Source: Flavobacterium xanthum
Lineage (GTDB): Bacteria; Bacteroidota; Bacteroidia; Flavobacteriales; Flavobacteriaceae
DNA length: 36,132 nucleotides
Assembly (NCBI RefSeq): GCF_900142695.1
Contig: NZ_FRBU01000033.1
Coordinates: forward strand, 1 to 36,132
Direction: 5' to 3'
Part shown: positions 6,187-14,346 of the stretch, piece after piece
How positions within the stretch are numbered: position 1 is the first letter of the stretch
Layout of the letters: each line of letters starts with the position of its first letter
Made by a program: the position numbers and the translations under genes
The notes under the pieces: generated by a model
What the model was told of the DNA's origin: nothing
Databases searched by the model: none
Seen by the model: only the letters and a program-made list of their open reading frames with translations

Positions 6187-7770
6187 ATGGTACAAACCGG
6201 AGAAGACGATTTAGTAGAATATGGCTTTAGAAGAGTCATCATAACCATTACAGCCGTTCTTTGTGCTATGCTAGAAATTGTTGACACTACAATTGTAAAT
6301 GTAGCATTAAACAATATGCGAGGCAGCCTTGGTGCTTCTCTAACTGATGTGGCTTGGGTAATAACTGCTTATGCAATTGCCAATGTGATTGTGATACCGA
6401 TGACGAGTTGGTTGTCGCAACAGTTTGGACGCAGAAATTATTTTGCAGTTTCCATTATTATCTTTACAGTTGCCTCTTTTTTATGTGGAAATGCCAATAA
6501 TATATGGGAATTAGTCGCCTTTAGATTTATACAAGGACTCGGAGGAGGCGCTTTATTAGTAACTGCACAAACCATCATTACAGAGAGTTACCCCGTTGCC
6601 AAAAGAGGTATGGCACAAGCCATTTACGGAATGGGAGTGATTGTGGGACCAACTCTCGGACCGCCATTGGGAGGATATATTGTAGATCATTTTTCCTGGC
6701 CTTATATCTTTTACATCAACATTCCGCTTGGAATTATCGCTACATTATTAACCCTATCCTTCGTAAAAAGTCCAAAATATGGTGACAAACTAAAAGCGAG
6801 TCAAGTCGATTGGTGGGGAATCTTTCTTTTAACTGCTTTTATTGGTTCTCTACAATATGTTTTAGAACATGGTCAGCAAGATGGTTGGTTTACTAATACT
6901 ACTATTGTCCTTTTATCTGTGATTTCCATTTTTGGTTTATTGCTCTTTATTTGGAGAGAGCTAACCTACAAACATCCCATTGTGAATTTAAGAGTTCTTA
7001 AGGATACCAACTTAAGAGTAGGAACAATTATGTGTTTTATACTTGGTTTCGGGTTGTATGGTTCTACTTTTATTATCCCCATTTATACACAATCGGTTTT
7101 GGGCTGGAGTGCATTGGATGCTGGATTATTATTGATTCCTAGCTCCATCACTACTGGAATTATGATGCCCTTTATAGGCAAAATGATTCAGCGTGGAGTC
7201 CCACAAGCCTATATGGTTGCTGCAGGTTTTCTAACCTTTTTCCTTTTTACCTACTGGATGCAACAAGTAATTACGCCAGATTCTGGTGAAGAACATTTAT
7301 ACTGGCCATTAATATTAAGAGGCGTTGGTCTTGGTTTATTATTTGTTCCTATTTCTACACTTTCATTGTCCACTTTAAAAGGAAAAAGTATTGGCGAAGG
7401 AGCTGCTTTTACAGGAATGATGAGACAACTAGGGGGGTCGTTTGGTATTGCCATTATCACCACTTTCATTGCCAGATTCAATCAGGAACACCGAGTAAAT
7501 CTTATATCACATCTAAATGCTACTTCCTTTGAAGTACAGAAAACGGTTCAAGAACTCAAAATGGGATTCATGTCCAAAGGGTTTTCTGAGAATGAAGCTT
7601 TGGCAAAAGCTTACAAAGCGATAGAATATAAAGTAATGGTACAAAGTTCTGTACTATCGTATATCGATATTTTCCTTTATTTAGGCGCTTTGTTTTTGTT
7701 GTGTATTCCTTTTATACTTTTGATAAAAAAAGGTAAAAACAAAATCAATCCAGCCGATGCCATGCATTAA
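6187..7770 (+). CDS. DHA2-family MFS multidrug exporter (EmrB-like)
   Basis: Proton-driven inner membrane drug exporter of the major facilitator superfamily, 527 residues with about 14 hydrophobic segments, as in the DHA2 (EmrB/QacA) group. Visible signatures are MLEIVDTTIVNVAL in TM1 with Asp33, GRR in the motif A loop (SQQFGRR), and motif C in TM5 (GVIVGPTLGPPLGG), typical of antiporters. The last 20 residues are a basic cytosolic tail. It is the fourth gene of the operon and is separated from the adaptor by 79 bases, the only long gap, which holds a small hairpin and a leader ORF. With its partners it should export lipophilic compounds across both membranes. Confidence 0.93.
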   Translation: MVQTGEDDLVEYGFRRVIITITAVLCAMLEIVDTTIVNVALNNMRGSLGASLTDVAWVITAYAIANVIVIPMTSWLSQQFGRRNYFAVSIIIFTVASFLCGNANNIWELVAFRFIQGLGGGALLVTAQTIITESYPVAKRGMAQAIYGMGVIVGPTLGPPLGGYIVDHFSWPYIFYINIPLGIIATLLTLSFVKSPKYGDKLKASQVDWWGIFLLTAFIGSLQYVLEHGQQDGWFTNTTIVLLSVISIFGLLLFIWRELTYKHPIVNLRVLKDTNLRVGTIMCFILGFGLYGSTFIIPIYTQSVLGWSALDAGLLLIPSSITTGIMMPFIGKMIQRGVPQAYMVAAGFLTFFLFTYWMQQVITPDSGEEHLYWPLILRGVGLGLLFVPISTLSLSTLKGKSIGEGAAFTGMMRQLGGSFGIAIITTFIARFNQEHRVNLISHLNATSFEVQKTVQELKMGFMSKGFSENEALAKAYKAIEYKVMVQSSVLSYIDIFLYLGALFLLCIPFILLIKKGKNKINPADAMH

Positions 7771-7777
7771 TAGATAG

Positions 7778-7816
7778 ACGATTTATAACGTTTTCTTCTC
7801 TTACGCTATAAATCGT
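7778..7816. terminator. Inverted repeat between convergent genes
   Basis: ACGATTTATA (7778-7787) pairs perfectly with TATAAATCGT (7807-7816) over a 19-base loop, just after the efflux operon stop. There is no T-run, so it may act as a 3'-end stabiliser rather than an intrinsic terminator. Confidence 0.4.
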
Positions 7817-7878
7817 GTTGTCTTATAAACCCAAAAACAGCATCTTCTTGCAGGATTTCGTATAGCTAGTCTCTAGGA

Positions 7879-8637
7879 TTATCGGGTAAAAACCAAATGA
7901 CTTCCTTCTGATAAATTGGCGTCAAATTGATAGCCATCGTAATTGAAACCTTTTAGATCGTCTACTGTTTGAGCATTGGTATCGATGATGTAGCGCACCA
8001 TCATGCCCCTCGCTTTTTTAGCAAAAAAACTGATTATTTTAAGTTTTCCGTTTTTGTAATCCTTGAATTCTGGTGTAATTACAGGAAAATTTAATGCTTT
8101 AACATCTATTGCTGAAAAATATTCAGTACTGGCTAAATTCACAAACAATTCTCCTTCATTAACTTCTTTATTCAAGGCTTCGGTAATTGTAGGTTTCCAA
8201 TATTCATATAAATTTTTGCTTTCTCCAATGGGTAATTTGGTTCCCATTTCCAATCTATAGGCCTGCATTAAGTCTAACGGTTTCAGCAATCCATACAAAC
8301 CGGAAAGGATGCGCAAATTATCTTGTAAGGCTTGAATTTTATTTATAGGTAACGAGTAAACGTCTAATCCCGTGTACACATCGCCATCAAAGGTATAAAC
8401 CGCAGGACGTGCATTTGATGTTGTAAAAGGCGTTTTCCATTCTTGATTTCGTTTCCAATTTAAATCGGCCAATTTATCTGAAATACTCATTAAATCTGAT
8501 AAATCAGAGGGCTTTTTCTCTTTAAGCACTTTTTGAATCTGTTTTGACTCTTTTAAAAATAAAGGTTCTGTATATAATTTAGTAGGTAATTCTTTCTCGA
8601 AATTTAAGGATTTGGCTGGTGATATAACAATTTTCAT
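7879..8637 (-). CDS. yaaA: Peroxide stress protein YaaA (UPF0246)
   Basis: Homologue of E. coli YaaA, a cytosolic DNA-binding protein that limits intracellular iron and oxidative damage during hydrogen peroxide stress. Conserved blocks, recalled from the family, are ISPAKSLNF at the N-terminus, NARPAVYTFDGDVYTGLD, LRILSGLYGLLKPLDLMQ, YRLEMGTKL and KIISFFAKKARGMM. I place the start at the ATG at 8635-8637, giving 252 residues, because YaaA proteins begin directly with the ISPAK block. A TTG further upstream (8662-8664) would lie almost at the predicted transcript start. The gene is divergent from a GNAT gene, and the two -7 boxes share the extension TTTTGAGTT. Confidence 0.92.
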   Translation of the reverse strand: MKIVISPAKSLNFEKELPTKLYTEPLFLKESKQIQKVLKEKKPSDLSDLMSISDKLADLNWKRNQEWKTPFTTSNARPAVYTFDGDVYTGLDVYSLPINKIQALQDNLRILSGLYGLLKPLDLMQAYRLEMGTKLPIGESKNLYEYWKPTITEALNKEVNEGELFVNLASTEYFSAIDVKALNFPVITPEFKDYKNGKLKIISFFAKKARGMMVRYIIDTNAQTVDDLKGFNYDGYQFDANLSEGSHLVFTR

Positions 8638-8674
8638 AAATACTACTCTTTCGAGCTCTTTCAATTAATAAACT

Positions 8675-8706
8675 CAAAAGTACAAATTGAAAACCGGAAA
8701 CGACAA
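8675..8706 (-). promoter_or_regulatory. Promoter of yaaA
   Basis: On the minus strand, TTG (8704-8706), 21 bases, then TACTTTTG (8675-8682) fits the Bacteroidetes pattern. The predicted transcript start lies about 30 bases before the chosen ATG. Confidence 0.5.
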
Positions 8707-8760
8707 CTATTTGCATCGATTTGTTTAATAATGTCATAAATAATTAAATTCACAACCCAT

Positions 8761-8778
8761 TATATTTGCGTATTTTTG
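8761..8778 (+). promoter_or_regulatory. Two adjacent -7 elements for the GNAT gene at 8810
   Basis: TATATTTG (8761-8768) and TATTTTTG (8771-8778) both match TAnnTTTG exactly. No clear TTG lies at -33 for either, so which one is used is uncertain. Confidence 0.4.
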
Positions 8779-8797
8779 AGTTCGAAATAACTCAAAA
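8774..8797 (+). promoter_or_regulatory. Perfect 9-bp hairpin in the 5' leader or promoter of the GNAT gene
   Basis: TTTTGAGTT (8774-8782) and AACTCAAAA (8789-8797) flank a 6-base loop, directly followed by GAGG (8798-8801) before the ATG. It could be an RNA hairpin at the transcript's 5' end or a DNA site; AACTCAAAAG also occurs at the yaaA promoter (8671-8680). Confidence 0.4.
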
Positions 8798-8809
8798 GAG
8801 GACCTCAAA

Positions 8810-9331
8810 ATGAATCCAATTGAAATCCAAAAAGCAACTCTAAATGATCTTGAAATACTCCAAAAATTAAGTATTCAAACATTTACAGAAACCTTTGCTG
8901 CCGTAAATACGCCTGATAATATTACCAACTACATCAATGATAGTTTCAACACACAGCAATTAACAACGGAATTAAGCAATACGAATTCAATGTTTTATTT
9001 AGCCTATTCGAATAGAGTAGCCGTTGGTTATCTAAAAATAAACTTTGGAGATGCCCAAACCGAAACCCATGATCAAAATGCTTTGGAGGTACATCGAATT
9101 TATGTTTTGCAAACTTTTCACGGTAAAAACATTGGACAATTGTTGCTGAACCAGGCAAAAAAGATAGCCGAAAATAATGGTGTTGCTTCTATTTGGCTTG
9201 GTGTCTGGGAAGAAAACTACAGAGCGCTTCAATTTTATGCTAAAAATGGATTTGTCGTTTTTGACCAACATGTTTTTACATTGGGAAATGACAAACAAAC
9301 TGATTTATTAATGCAGCTTAGACTTAAATAA
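8810..9331 (+). CDS. GNAT family N-acetyltransferase
   Basis: One-domain acetyl-CoA-dependent acetyltransferase, 173 residues. The beta-strand and pyrophosphate loop are at about residues 94-113 (VHRIYVLQTFHGKNIGQLLL, family pattern xxGxxIGxxLL). Next comes the WLGVWEENYRALQFYAKNGF segment, where N-x-x-A-x-x-F-Y-x-x-x-G-F is the standard C-terminal GNAT signature. The N-terminal IQKATLNDLEILQKLS also fits. The layout resembles PaiA/RimI-like or spermidine acetyltransferase-type proteins, but the substrate cannot be assigned. The purine stretch AAGAGGA about 10 bases before the ATG may help initiation. It is followed by a terminator hairpin and so is probably monocistronic. Confidence 0.9.
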   Translation: MNPIEIQKATLNDLEILQKLSIQTFTETFAAVNTPDNITNYINDSFNTQQLTTELSNTNSMFYLAYSNRVAVGYLKINFGDAQTETHDQNALEVHRIYVLQTFHGKNIGQLLLNQAKKIAENNGVASIWLGVWEENYRALQFYAKNGFVVFDQHVFTLGNDKQTDLLMQLRLK

Positions 9332-9338
9332 AAGTAAC

Positions 9339-9367
9339 ACTTGGTTGCCCCTTTTACCAAGTATTTT
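9339..9367 (+). terminator. Intrinsic-type terminator after the GNAT gene
   Basis: ACTTGGT (9339-9345) pairs with ACCAAGT (9356-9362) across a 10-base loop, followed by ATTTTT. It begins eight bases after the stop codon. Confidence 0.6.
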
Positions 9368-9417
9368 TAAATTTTAAATTCGTCCTTATTTGCGCCAATC
9401 GGAAATGTTATTTGGCC

Positions 9418-9425
9418 TATTTTTG
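9418..9425 (+). promoter_or_regulatory. -7 element of the FAD oxidoreductase gene
   Basis: TATTTTTG matches TAnnTTTG exactly, 20 bases before the ATG at 9446. The nearest TTTG upstream (9389-9392) is 25 bases away, longer than usual. Confidence 0.4.
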
Positions 9426-9445
9426 TACTAAAGAGGATTAAAACT

Positions 9446-10693
9446 ATGAAACACGATGTGATTATTATTGGAGCGGGACTGTCAGGACTGGCTGCGGCTG
9501 TTCATTTGCACCGCCAAGGGAGAAAAGTACTTGTTCTAGAGGCCAGCGACCGTGCGGGAGGAAGAATAAAAACCGATTCTCATGACGGATTTCTCTTAGA
9601 TCGAGGTTTCCAAGTACTTTTGACTGCTTACCCAGAAACGCAAACCTTACTCAATTATAAAGACTTACAACTAAAAAAAATGCTGCCTGGAGCCACCGTA
9701 CTTTATGACGGAGGCATTTTTGAAATTGCAGATCCCTTACGAAGACCTTCGGCAGCATTGGCAACCCTTTTTGCGCCAGTTGGTACGTTAAAAGATAAAA
9801 TGAATACCCTATGGTTAAAAAATAAATTACAAAAATTAACCATCGAAGCTATTTTCGAACAACCAGAACAAACAACACAAAAGCAACTGGCTGAATATGG
9901 TTTTAGTCCAAAGATGATTCAGCGTTTTTATGCCCCTTTCCTTTCTGGAATCTTTTTAGAAAATAAATTGCAAACTTCCCGACGAATGTTCGATTTTGTG
10001 ATGAAAATGTTTTCTGATGGTGACGTAGCAGTTCCTGCTTTAGGAATGGAAGAAATCCCAAAGCAACTAGTAGACATGCTTCCCCAAGGAAGTATAGCAT
10101 GCAATACGAAGGTAACTGCTGTTGATGGCAATAAAGTAACTACCGCAGATGGAACAATTTTAGAAGCCAACCAAATCCTTTTGGCAACGACCGCCAATCA
10201 ACTTACAAAACAATTTTTTCCTAACCAAAAAATGACTTCACATCAAGTGACTAACCTCTATTTTGAAGCCAAAGAAGCGCCTACTGATAAAGCCGTAGTT
10301 GTATTGAATGCTTCAACACAGAAAAAGTGGGTCAATAATTTGACGGTTCTTTCTAATGTTTCTGAAGCTTATGCGCCAAAAGGCAAAGTACTTATTTCTG
10401 TTTCCTACAATGGAATCCCAACTATTGATGACGCAACTTTGGCAGAAAATATGAAAGATGAATTAAAACAGTGGTACGGTCAAAAAGTTACTTCATGGAA
10501 AATGCTAAAAGCATATCGGATTGAATATGCTTTGCCAACACAGGAAAGTGTGCGGAATGAAATCGCGGCTTCTGAAATAAAAATATCAGATGTACTTTAT
10601 ATTTGTGGAGACCACTTGCTGAATGGCTCTATCAATGCCGCTTTAAAAACGGGAAGATTGGCCGCAGAAGCAATGAAAATTCAAGGTTCCTAA
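9446..10693 (+). CDS. FAD-dependent amine oxidase / phytoene desaturase-like oxidoreductase
   Basis: Flavoprotein of the NAD(P)/FAD-dependent oxidoreductase superfamily, 415 residues. The dinucleotide-binding motif is GAGLSG at 9-14, followed by the acidic strand end (LVLEASDRAGGRI) typical of the amine oxidase, protoporphyrinogen oxidase and carotenoid desaturase group. The block DRGFQVLLTAYPE and the C-terminal FAD motif ICGDHLLNGSINAALKTGR, which contacts the flavin, are both intact. There is no signal peptide. The substrate is unknown; no carotenoid or haem genes are adjacent. AAAGAGG about 10 bases before the ATG may serve as a weak ribosome site. Confidence 0.87.
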   Translation: MKHDVIIIGAGLSGLAAAVHLHRQGRKVLVLEASDRAGGRIKTDSHDGFLLDRGFQVLLTAYPETQTLLNYKDLQLKKMLPGATVLYDGGIFEIADPLRRPSAALATLFAPVGTLKDKMNTLWLKNKLQKLTIEAIFEQPEQTTQKQLAEYGFSPKMIQRFYAPFLSGIFLENKLQTSRRMFDFVMKMFSDGDVAVPALGMEEIPKQLVDMLPQGSIACNTKVTAVDGNKVTTADGTILEANQILLATTANQLTKQFFPNQKMTSHQVTNLYFEAKEAPTDKAVVVLNASTQKKWVNNLTVLSNVSEAYAPKGKVLISVSYNGIPTIDDATLAENMKDELKQWYGQKVTSWKMLKAYRIEYALPTQESVRNEIAASEIKISDVLYICGDHLLNGSINAALKTGRLAAEAMKIQGS

Positions 10694-10794
10694 TATAAAT
10701 AGTTTTGTCAAAAAATAAATTTTACATTTAAAATCTTAGGCCATTTATTTTTACAAAAAAGTCGCTCTACCTAAATCATAGTATATTTTTTAAA

Positions 10795-10840
10795 ATCATT
10801 AAGAAAATTAAGTTCTACTGTTCTTGATTTTCTTAATGAT
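10795..10840. terminator. Bidirectional terminator between the oxidoreductase and SulP genes
   Basis: ATCATTAAGAAAAT (10795-10808) pairs perfectly with ATTTTCTTAATGAT (10827-10840), a 14-bp stem with an 18-base loop. It lies between convergent genes, with A/T-rich runs on both sides. Confidence 0.6.
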
Positions 10841-10874
10841 AAAAAAAGACTACCATTACTAATTGGCACTTTAT

Positions 10875-12407
10875 TTAATCAATCACTACTTTATAGGTTG
10901 GATCTTCTAGAATATTAACGTCTATAATCTGATCTGCATTTTTTAGTAAGGTTTTACAATCCGCACTTAAATGTTGTAAATGGACCGTTTTATTAAGTTT
11001 AGCGTACCGTTCTGTAATTTTGTTAACGGCATCAATCGCACTCATATCCGTAATTTTGCTTTCTTTAAAATCAATAATAACCTCATTTGGATCATTGAAA
11101 ACATCAAATTTCTCAGAGAAAGCGGTTGTGGACGCAAAAAATAAAGGGCCATATATTTCATAATGTTTCACTCCTTTTGCATCAATGTATTTTTTTGCCC
11201 GAATTCTTTTAGCACTTTCCCAAGCAAAAACTAGTGCGGAAATAATCACTCCTATTAAAACTGCAAGCGCTAAATTGTGCAACAGAATGGTAATTACTGC
11301 TACTAGTATTCCAACAAAAATATCATGTTTTGGCATTTTATTTATAATTCGGAAACTCGCCCACTCAAATGTTCCAATAGCTACCATAATCATGACACCA
11401 ACCAAAGCTGCCATGGGTAATTGTTCAATTATTGGAGCTCCAAACAAAATAATAAGCAGTATTGTCAAGGCAGCTACAATTCCAGACAAACGTGCTCTAG
11501 AACCTGCAGATAGATTCACCAATGTTTGTGCAATCATGGGACATCCTCCCATCCCGAAGAAAAAACCATTTAAAATATTTGAACTTCCTTGCGCAATACA
11601 TTCTCGATTTCCATTGCCTTTAGTGCCTGTAATTTCATCTACCAAGGACAGTGTTAATAATCCTTCAGTCAATCCTACAGAGGACATGATTAAGGCATAC
11701 GGAAATATAATTTCAAACATTTCAAAAGTAATTGGAACATTAGGAATATGAAATGGAGGAAAACCGCCGCTGATTGAAGCAATATCTTGGACCGTTTTTG
11801 TTTCGATTCCAAAGAAAAAAACCAGTGCAAAAACAACGATAATAGCGGCTAATGAAGCCGGTATCGCTTTTGTTACTTTTGGCAGCACCACGATAATCGC
11901 AATGGTAAGTGCAACTAAACCTATCATAATTAGTAAAGGATTTCCGGAAAGCCATTCAATTTGCCCATTGACAATTGCTTTGAATTGATCCAATTGCGAC
12001 ATGAAAATAATAACCGCTAAACCATTGACGAACCCAAACATAACCGGTTGCGGTACCAATCGTATAAATTTTCCGAGTTTAAAGATGCCCACTAGAATTT
12101 GTAAAGCACCTGCCAAAGCTACTGCTGCAAAAACATATTCTAAGCCGTTGGACTTCATTAAAGCAATTAAAACAATCACTGTAGCTCCAGCTCCTCCAGA
12201 TATCATTCCAGGTCTTCCACCAAAAACTGCTGTGATTAAACCCGCAATAAATGCAGCATACAACCCCATCAAAGGTGGGAAACCGGCAACTATTGCAAAA
12301 GAAAGCGATTCTGGAATCATCGTCATAGCTACGGTCAAACCTGCTAAAATTTCTATTCTAAAATTGACTTTTTGAGAAAAATCAAATAAATTAAATACTT
12401 TTTTCAT
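10875..12407 (-). CDS. SulP family anion permease with C-terminal STAS domain
   Basis: Inner membrane transporter for sulfate or bicarbonate (SLC26/SulP family), 510 residues from the chosen ATG at 12405-12407. A GTG 45 bases upstream is also in frame, but the family starts near the FSQKVNFRIEILAGLTVAM block. About 10-12 hydrophobic segments cover residues 20-400, with the signature MIPESLSFAIVAGFPPLMGLY and the Gly-rich GGRPGMISGGAGA segment. The cytosolic STAS domain is at about 415-510, with the ITDMSAIDAVNKI nucleotide-site region. Whether the ion is sulfate or bicarbonate cannot be decided; no sulfur or carbonic anhydrase gene is nearby. Confidence 0.9.
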   Translation of the reverse strand: MKKVFNLFDFSQKVNFRIEILAGLTVAMTMIPESLSFAIVAGFPPLMGLYAAFIAGLITAVFGGRPGMISGGAGATVIVLIALMKSNGLEYVFAAVALAGALQILVGIFKLGKFIRLVPQPVMFGFVNGLAVIIFMSQLDQFKAIVNGQIEWLSGNPLLIMIGLVALTIAIIVVLPKVTKAIPASLAAIIVVFALVFFFGIETKTVQDIASISGGFPPFHIPNVPITFEMFEIIFPYALIMSSVGLTEGLLTLSLVDEITGTKGNGNRECIAQGSSNILNGFFFGMGGCPMIAQTLVNLSAGSRARLSGIVAALTILLIILFGAPIIEQLPMAALVGVMIMVAIGTFEWASFRIINKMPKHDIFVGILVAVITILLHNLALAVLIGVIISALVFAWESAKRIRAKKYIDAKGVKHYEIYGPLFFASTTAFSEKFDVFNDPNEVIIDFKESKITDMSAIDAVNKITERYAKLNKTVHLQHLSADCKTLLKNADQIIDVNILEDPTYKVVID

Positions 12408-12835
12408 TTCATAAATATAAGTGGACGACACAATTTCATAGTAAGAAATCACATCGAAACAAAATTCGATAAATTGTTTTTGGGAGAAATCCCTCGATTT
12501 ACAATCTATAAATCAGTGCGGAAAATCTTGAGAAGAGGTTGTACGTTGTTTTTTCATCGGAATTGCAAAAATAGAACTTTTTAATTGTTTTTACAACCAG
12601 AATTGGACCTACTGCACAACACTTAGGCTATGGTACAAAGTATTTTAGAATTCCGTTAATAAGACCGCAGTTATCTCTTGCTTTAAAAAAATAAGACTTT
12701 TAGCTCTAAATTTTTAAAATCCATCAAAAATATTCATCTTTGACCTATTAAATATTTTTTATTCGCAAAAATTAAGTAGAAATACAACGGACCAATTTTG
12801 ACAGATAAAAAATCAGTTCTTTAAAAAATTATTTT
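12408..12835. other. Gene-free divergent region between SulP and adenosine deaminase
   Basis: It contains a probable SulP promoter and a small perfect hairpin, GGGA-GAAA-TCCC (12482-12493), inside the SulP leader region. The rest is A/T-rich. No TAnnTTTG match was found for the plus-strand gene, and no further gene was recognised. Confidence 0.5.
12566..12596 (-). promoter_or_regulatory. Candidate promoter of the SulP gene
   Basis: The minus strand has TTG (12594-12596), 20 bases, then TATTTTTG (12566-12573). This implies a leader of about 155 bases before the chosen ATG, which contains the GGGA/TCCC hairpin. Confidence 0.4.
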
Positions 12836-14254
12836 ATGAAATTACTATATACTTTATTTTTTGCTTTTTGTTTAACCAGCAGCTATTCTCAAGCAACGAA
12901 TGACTATTTTGAGACTATTAGGGATAACGAAGTCGCGTTGACTGCTTTCTTTTCCCACATGCCAAAAGGCGGCGATTTACACCACCATTTTTCCGGTTCT
13001 ATTTATGCAGAACCTTTATTGCAACGTGCCATTGCAGCTAATTTTTATTTGAATACGGAAACGATGGATGTCCGAAAAGAAAAACCATCTTCGGGAGATT
13101 GGCAATTATTCTCTACCTTAAAAACGAATGGAACTCTAGATTCTTACCAACAAAAAATCATGCAAAAATGGTCTATAAAGGACTATAATTATGTGGATTA
13201 CCCTTCTGATAAGTTATTTTTCGAATCCTTTATGAAGTTTGAACCAGCTATAAAGGGAAATTTTGGACAAGGATTATTGGAACTCAAAAACAGAGCTATT
13301 TCTGAAAACGTTAGTTACATTGAAACCCAATTATCTACGATTCCAACAACCCTAAATACGGATGATTTAACAAAGTTCAACTCAAGATTGCGAAAATTAG
13401 CTTTGGCGAAAGACGAAAAAGCAATTTTAACCACATTAGATTCTGTTTACAGCTCCTTATTAAAAAAAGAGGCTGAATCTTATGCCAAAGATTTCAACAC
13501 TAATTTTGTGGCAAAACTTCACAAAGACCTTAAAATTGATGACAAACAATTTACAATGCGGTACCAAAATTTTGTATTGCGTTTCATGGAACCTGTCGAT
13601 TTATTCAAGAATCTGGTTATCGCTTTTATTTCGGCAGATGAAAGTCCGCTGATTGCAGGAGTCAACATTGTTTCTCCAGAAGATGGAGCAACGTCGATGA
13701 AGGATTATTGGTTGCACATGATAATGTTTAAATATTGTCATTCCCGTTATCCAGACGTAAAATACGCGATGCATGCTGGCGAACTTACCTTGGGATTAGT
13801 ACAACCCGAAGAACTTACGTGGCACATCAGCGCTGCGGTTTATACTGCAGGAGCCAACAGAATTGGTCACGGAGTAGACTTAGCTTACGAAAAAGACTCG
13901 TATGATTTATTGCGTTACATGGCCAAGAAATCAATCCCAATTGAAATTAATTTAGTAAGTAACGAATTTATTTTAAAAGTCAAAGACAGCCGTCATCCAT
14001 TGACCATGTATAAGGAATTTGGTGTTCCTATTGTTATTAGTACGGATGATGCTGGAATTTTACGTACTAATATGACTGAGCAATATGTACTATTAGCCAA
14101 AAGATACAAGGGCGTTTCTTACAGCGATATCAAGCAATATGTGTACAACAGCATCAATTACAGTTTTATAAAGGATGAGGGTGTAAAAAAACAACTTCTT
14201 AAGGATTTAGATCTTAGATTTAAGACTTTCGAAGCAAACTTTCCAATGAAATAA
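12836..14254 (+). CDS. Secreted adenosine deaminase family protein
   Basis: Predicted zinc-dependent (adenosine-type) deaminase that would convert adenosine to inosine outside the cytosol, 472 residues. Residues 1-18 are a signal peptide ending YSQ. The metal ligands of the amidohydrolase fold are all visible: HxH in DLHHHFSGS (His49, His51), His313 in YAMHAGE together with Glu316, His345 in RIGHGVDL, and the aspartate pair 404-405 in ISTDDAG. The length, about 130 residues more than cytosolic ADA, and the long helical insert after residue 55 resemble the secreted ADGF/CECR1-like group. It could serve purine salvage from extracellular nucleosides. The gene stands alone and ends at a strong terminator. 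Substrate specificity is inferred from family. Confidence 0.87.
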   Translation: MKLLYTLFFAFCLTSSYSQATNDYFETIRDNEVALTAFFSHMPKGGDLHHHFSGSIYAEPLLQRAIAANFYLNTETMDVRKEKPSSGDWQLFSTLKTNGTLDSYQQKIMQKWSIKDYNYVDYPSDKLFFESFMKFEPAIKGNFGQGLLELKNRAISENVSYIETQLSTIPTTLNTDDLTKFNSRLRKLALAKDEKAILTTLDSVYSSLLKKEAESYAKDFNTNFVAKLHKDLKIDDKQFTMRYQNFVLRFMEPVDLFKNLVIAFISADESPLIAGVNIVSPEDGATSMKDYWLHMIMFKYCHSRYPDVKYAMHAGELTLGLVQPEELTWHISAAVYTAGANRIGHGVDLAYEKDSYDLLRYMAKKSIPIEINLVSNEFILKVKDSRHPLTMYKEFGVPIVISTDDAGILRTNMTEQYVLLAKRYKGVSYSDIKQYVYNSINYSFIKDEGVKKQLLKDLDLRFKTFEANFPMK

Positions 14255-14290
14255 ATCTGTTTTTAATTGTAAAGTCTATTGCATCAAACC

Positions 14291-14320
14291 AAAAAGTCCG
14301 CTCGAAAGCGGACTTTTTTT
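14291..14320. terminator. Strong intrinsic terminator between convergent genes
   Basis: AAAAAGTCCGCT (14291-14302), loop CGAA, AGCGGACTTTTTTT (14307-14320): a perfect 12-bp A/T-flanked stem with a T-run on the plus strand and, because of the leading A-run, also on the minus strand. It should serve both the deaminase and the metalloprotease. Confidence 0.9.
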
Positions 14321-14346
14321 ATGTAACAGAAGCACATGAATGTTGC

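Noticed and set aside
8638..8664. Nine extra N-terminal residues on YaaA from an upstream TTG
   Set aside because: The family starts at the ISPAK block, and the TTG lies almost at the predicted transcript start.
11185..12375. Long open frames opposite the SulP gene
   Set aside because: They mirror the hydrophobic codons of the permease; Ile/Pro/Lys-rich composition without any motif marks them as shadows.
14291..14320. Regulatory attenuator hairpin
   Set aside because: It lies after the stop codons of two convergent genes and has T-runs on both strands, so it is a plain bidirectional terminator.
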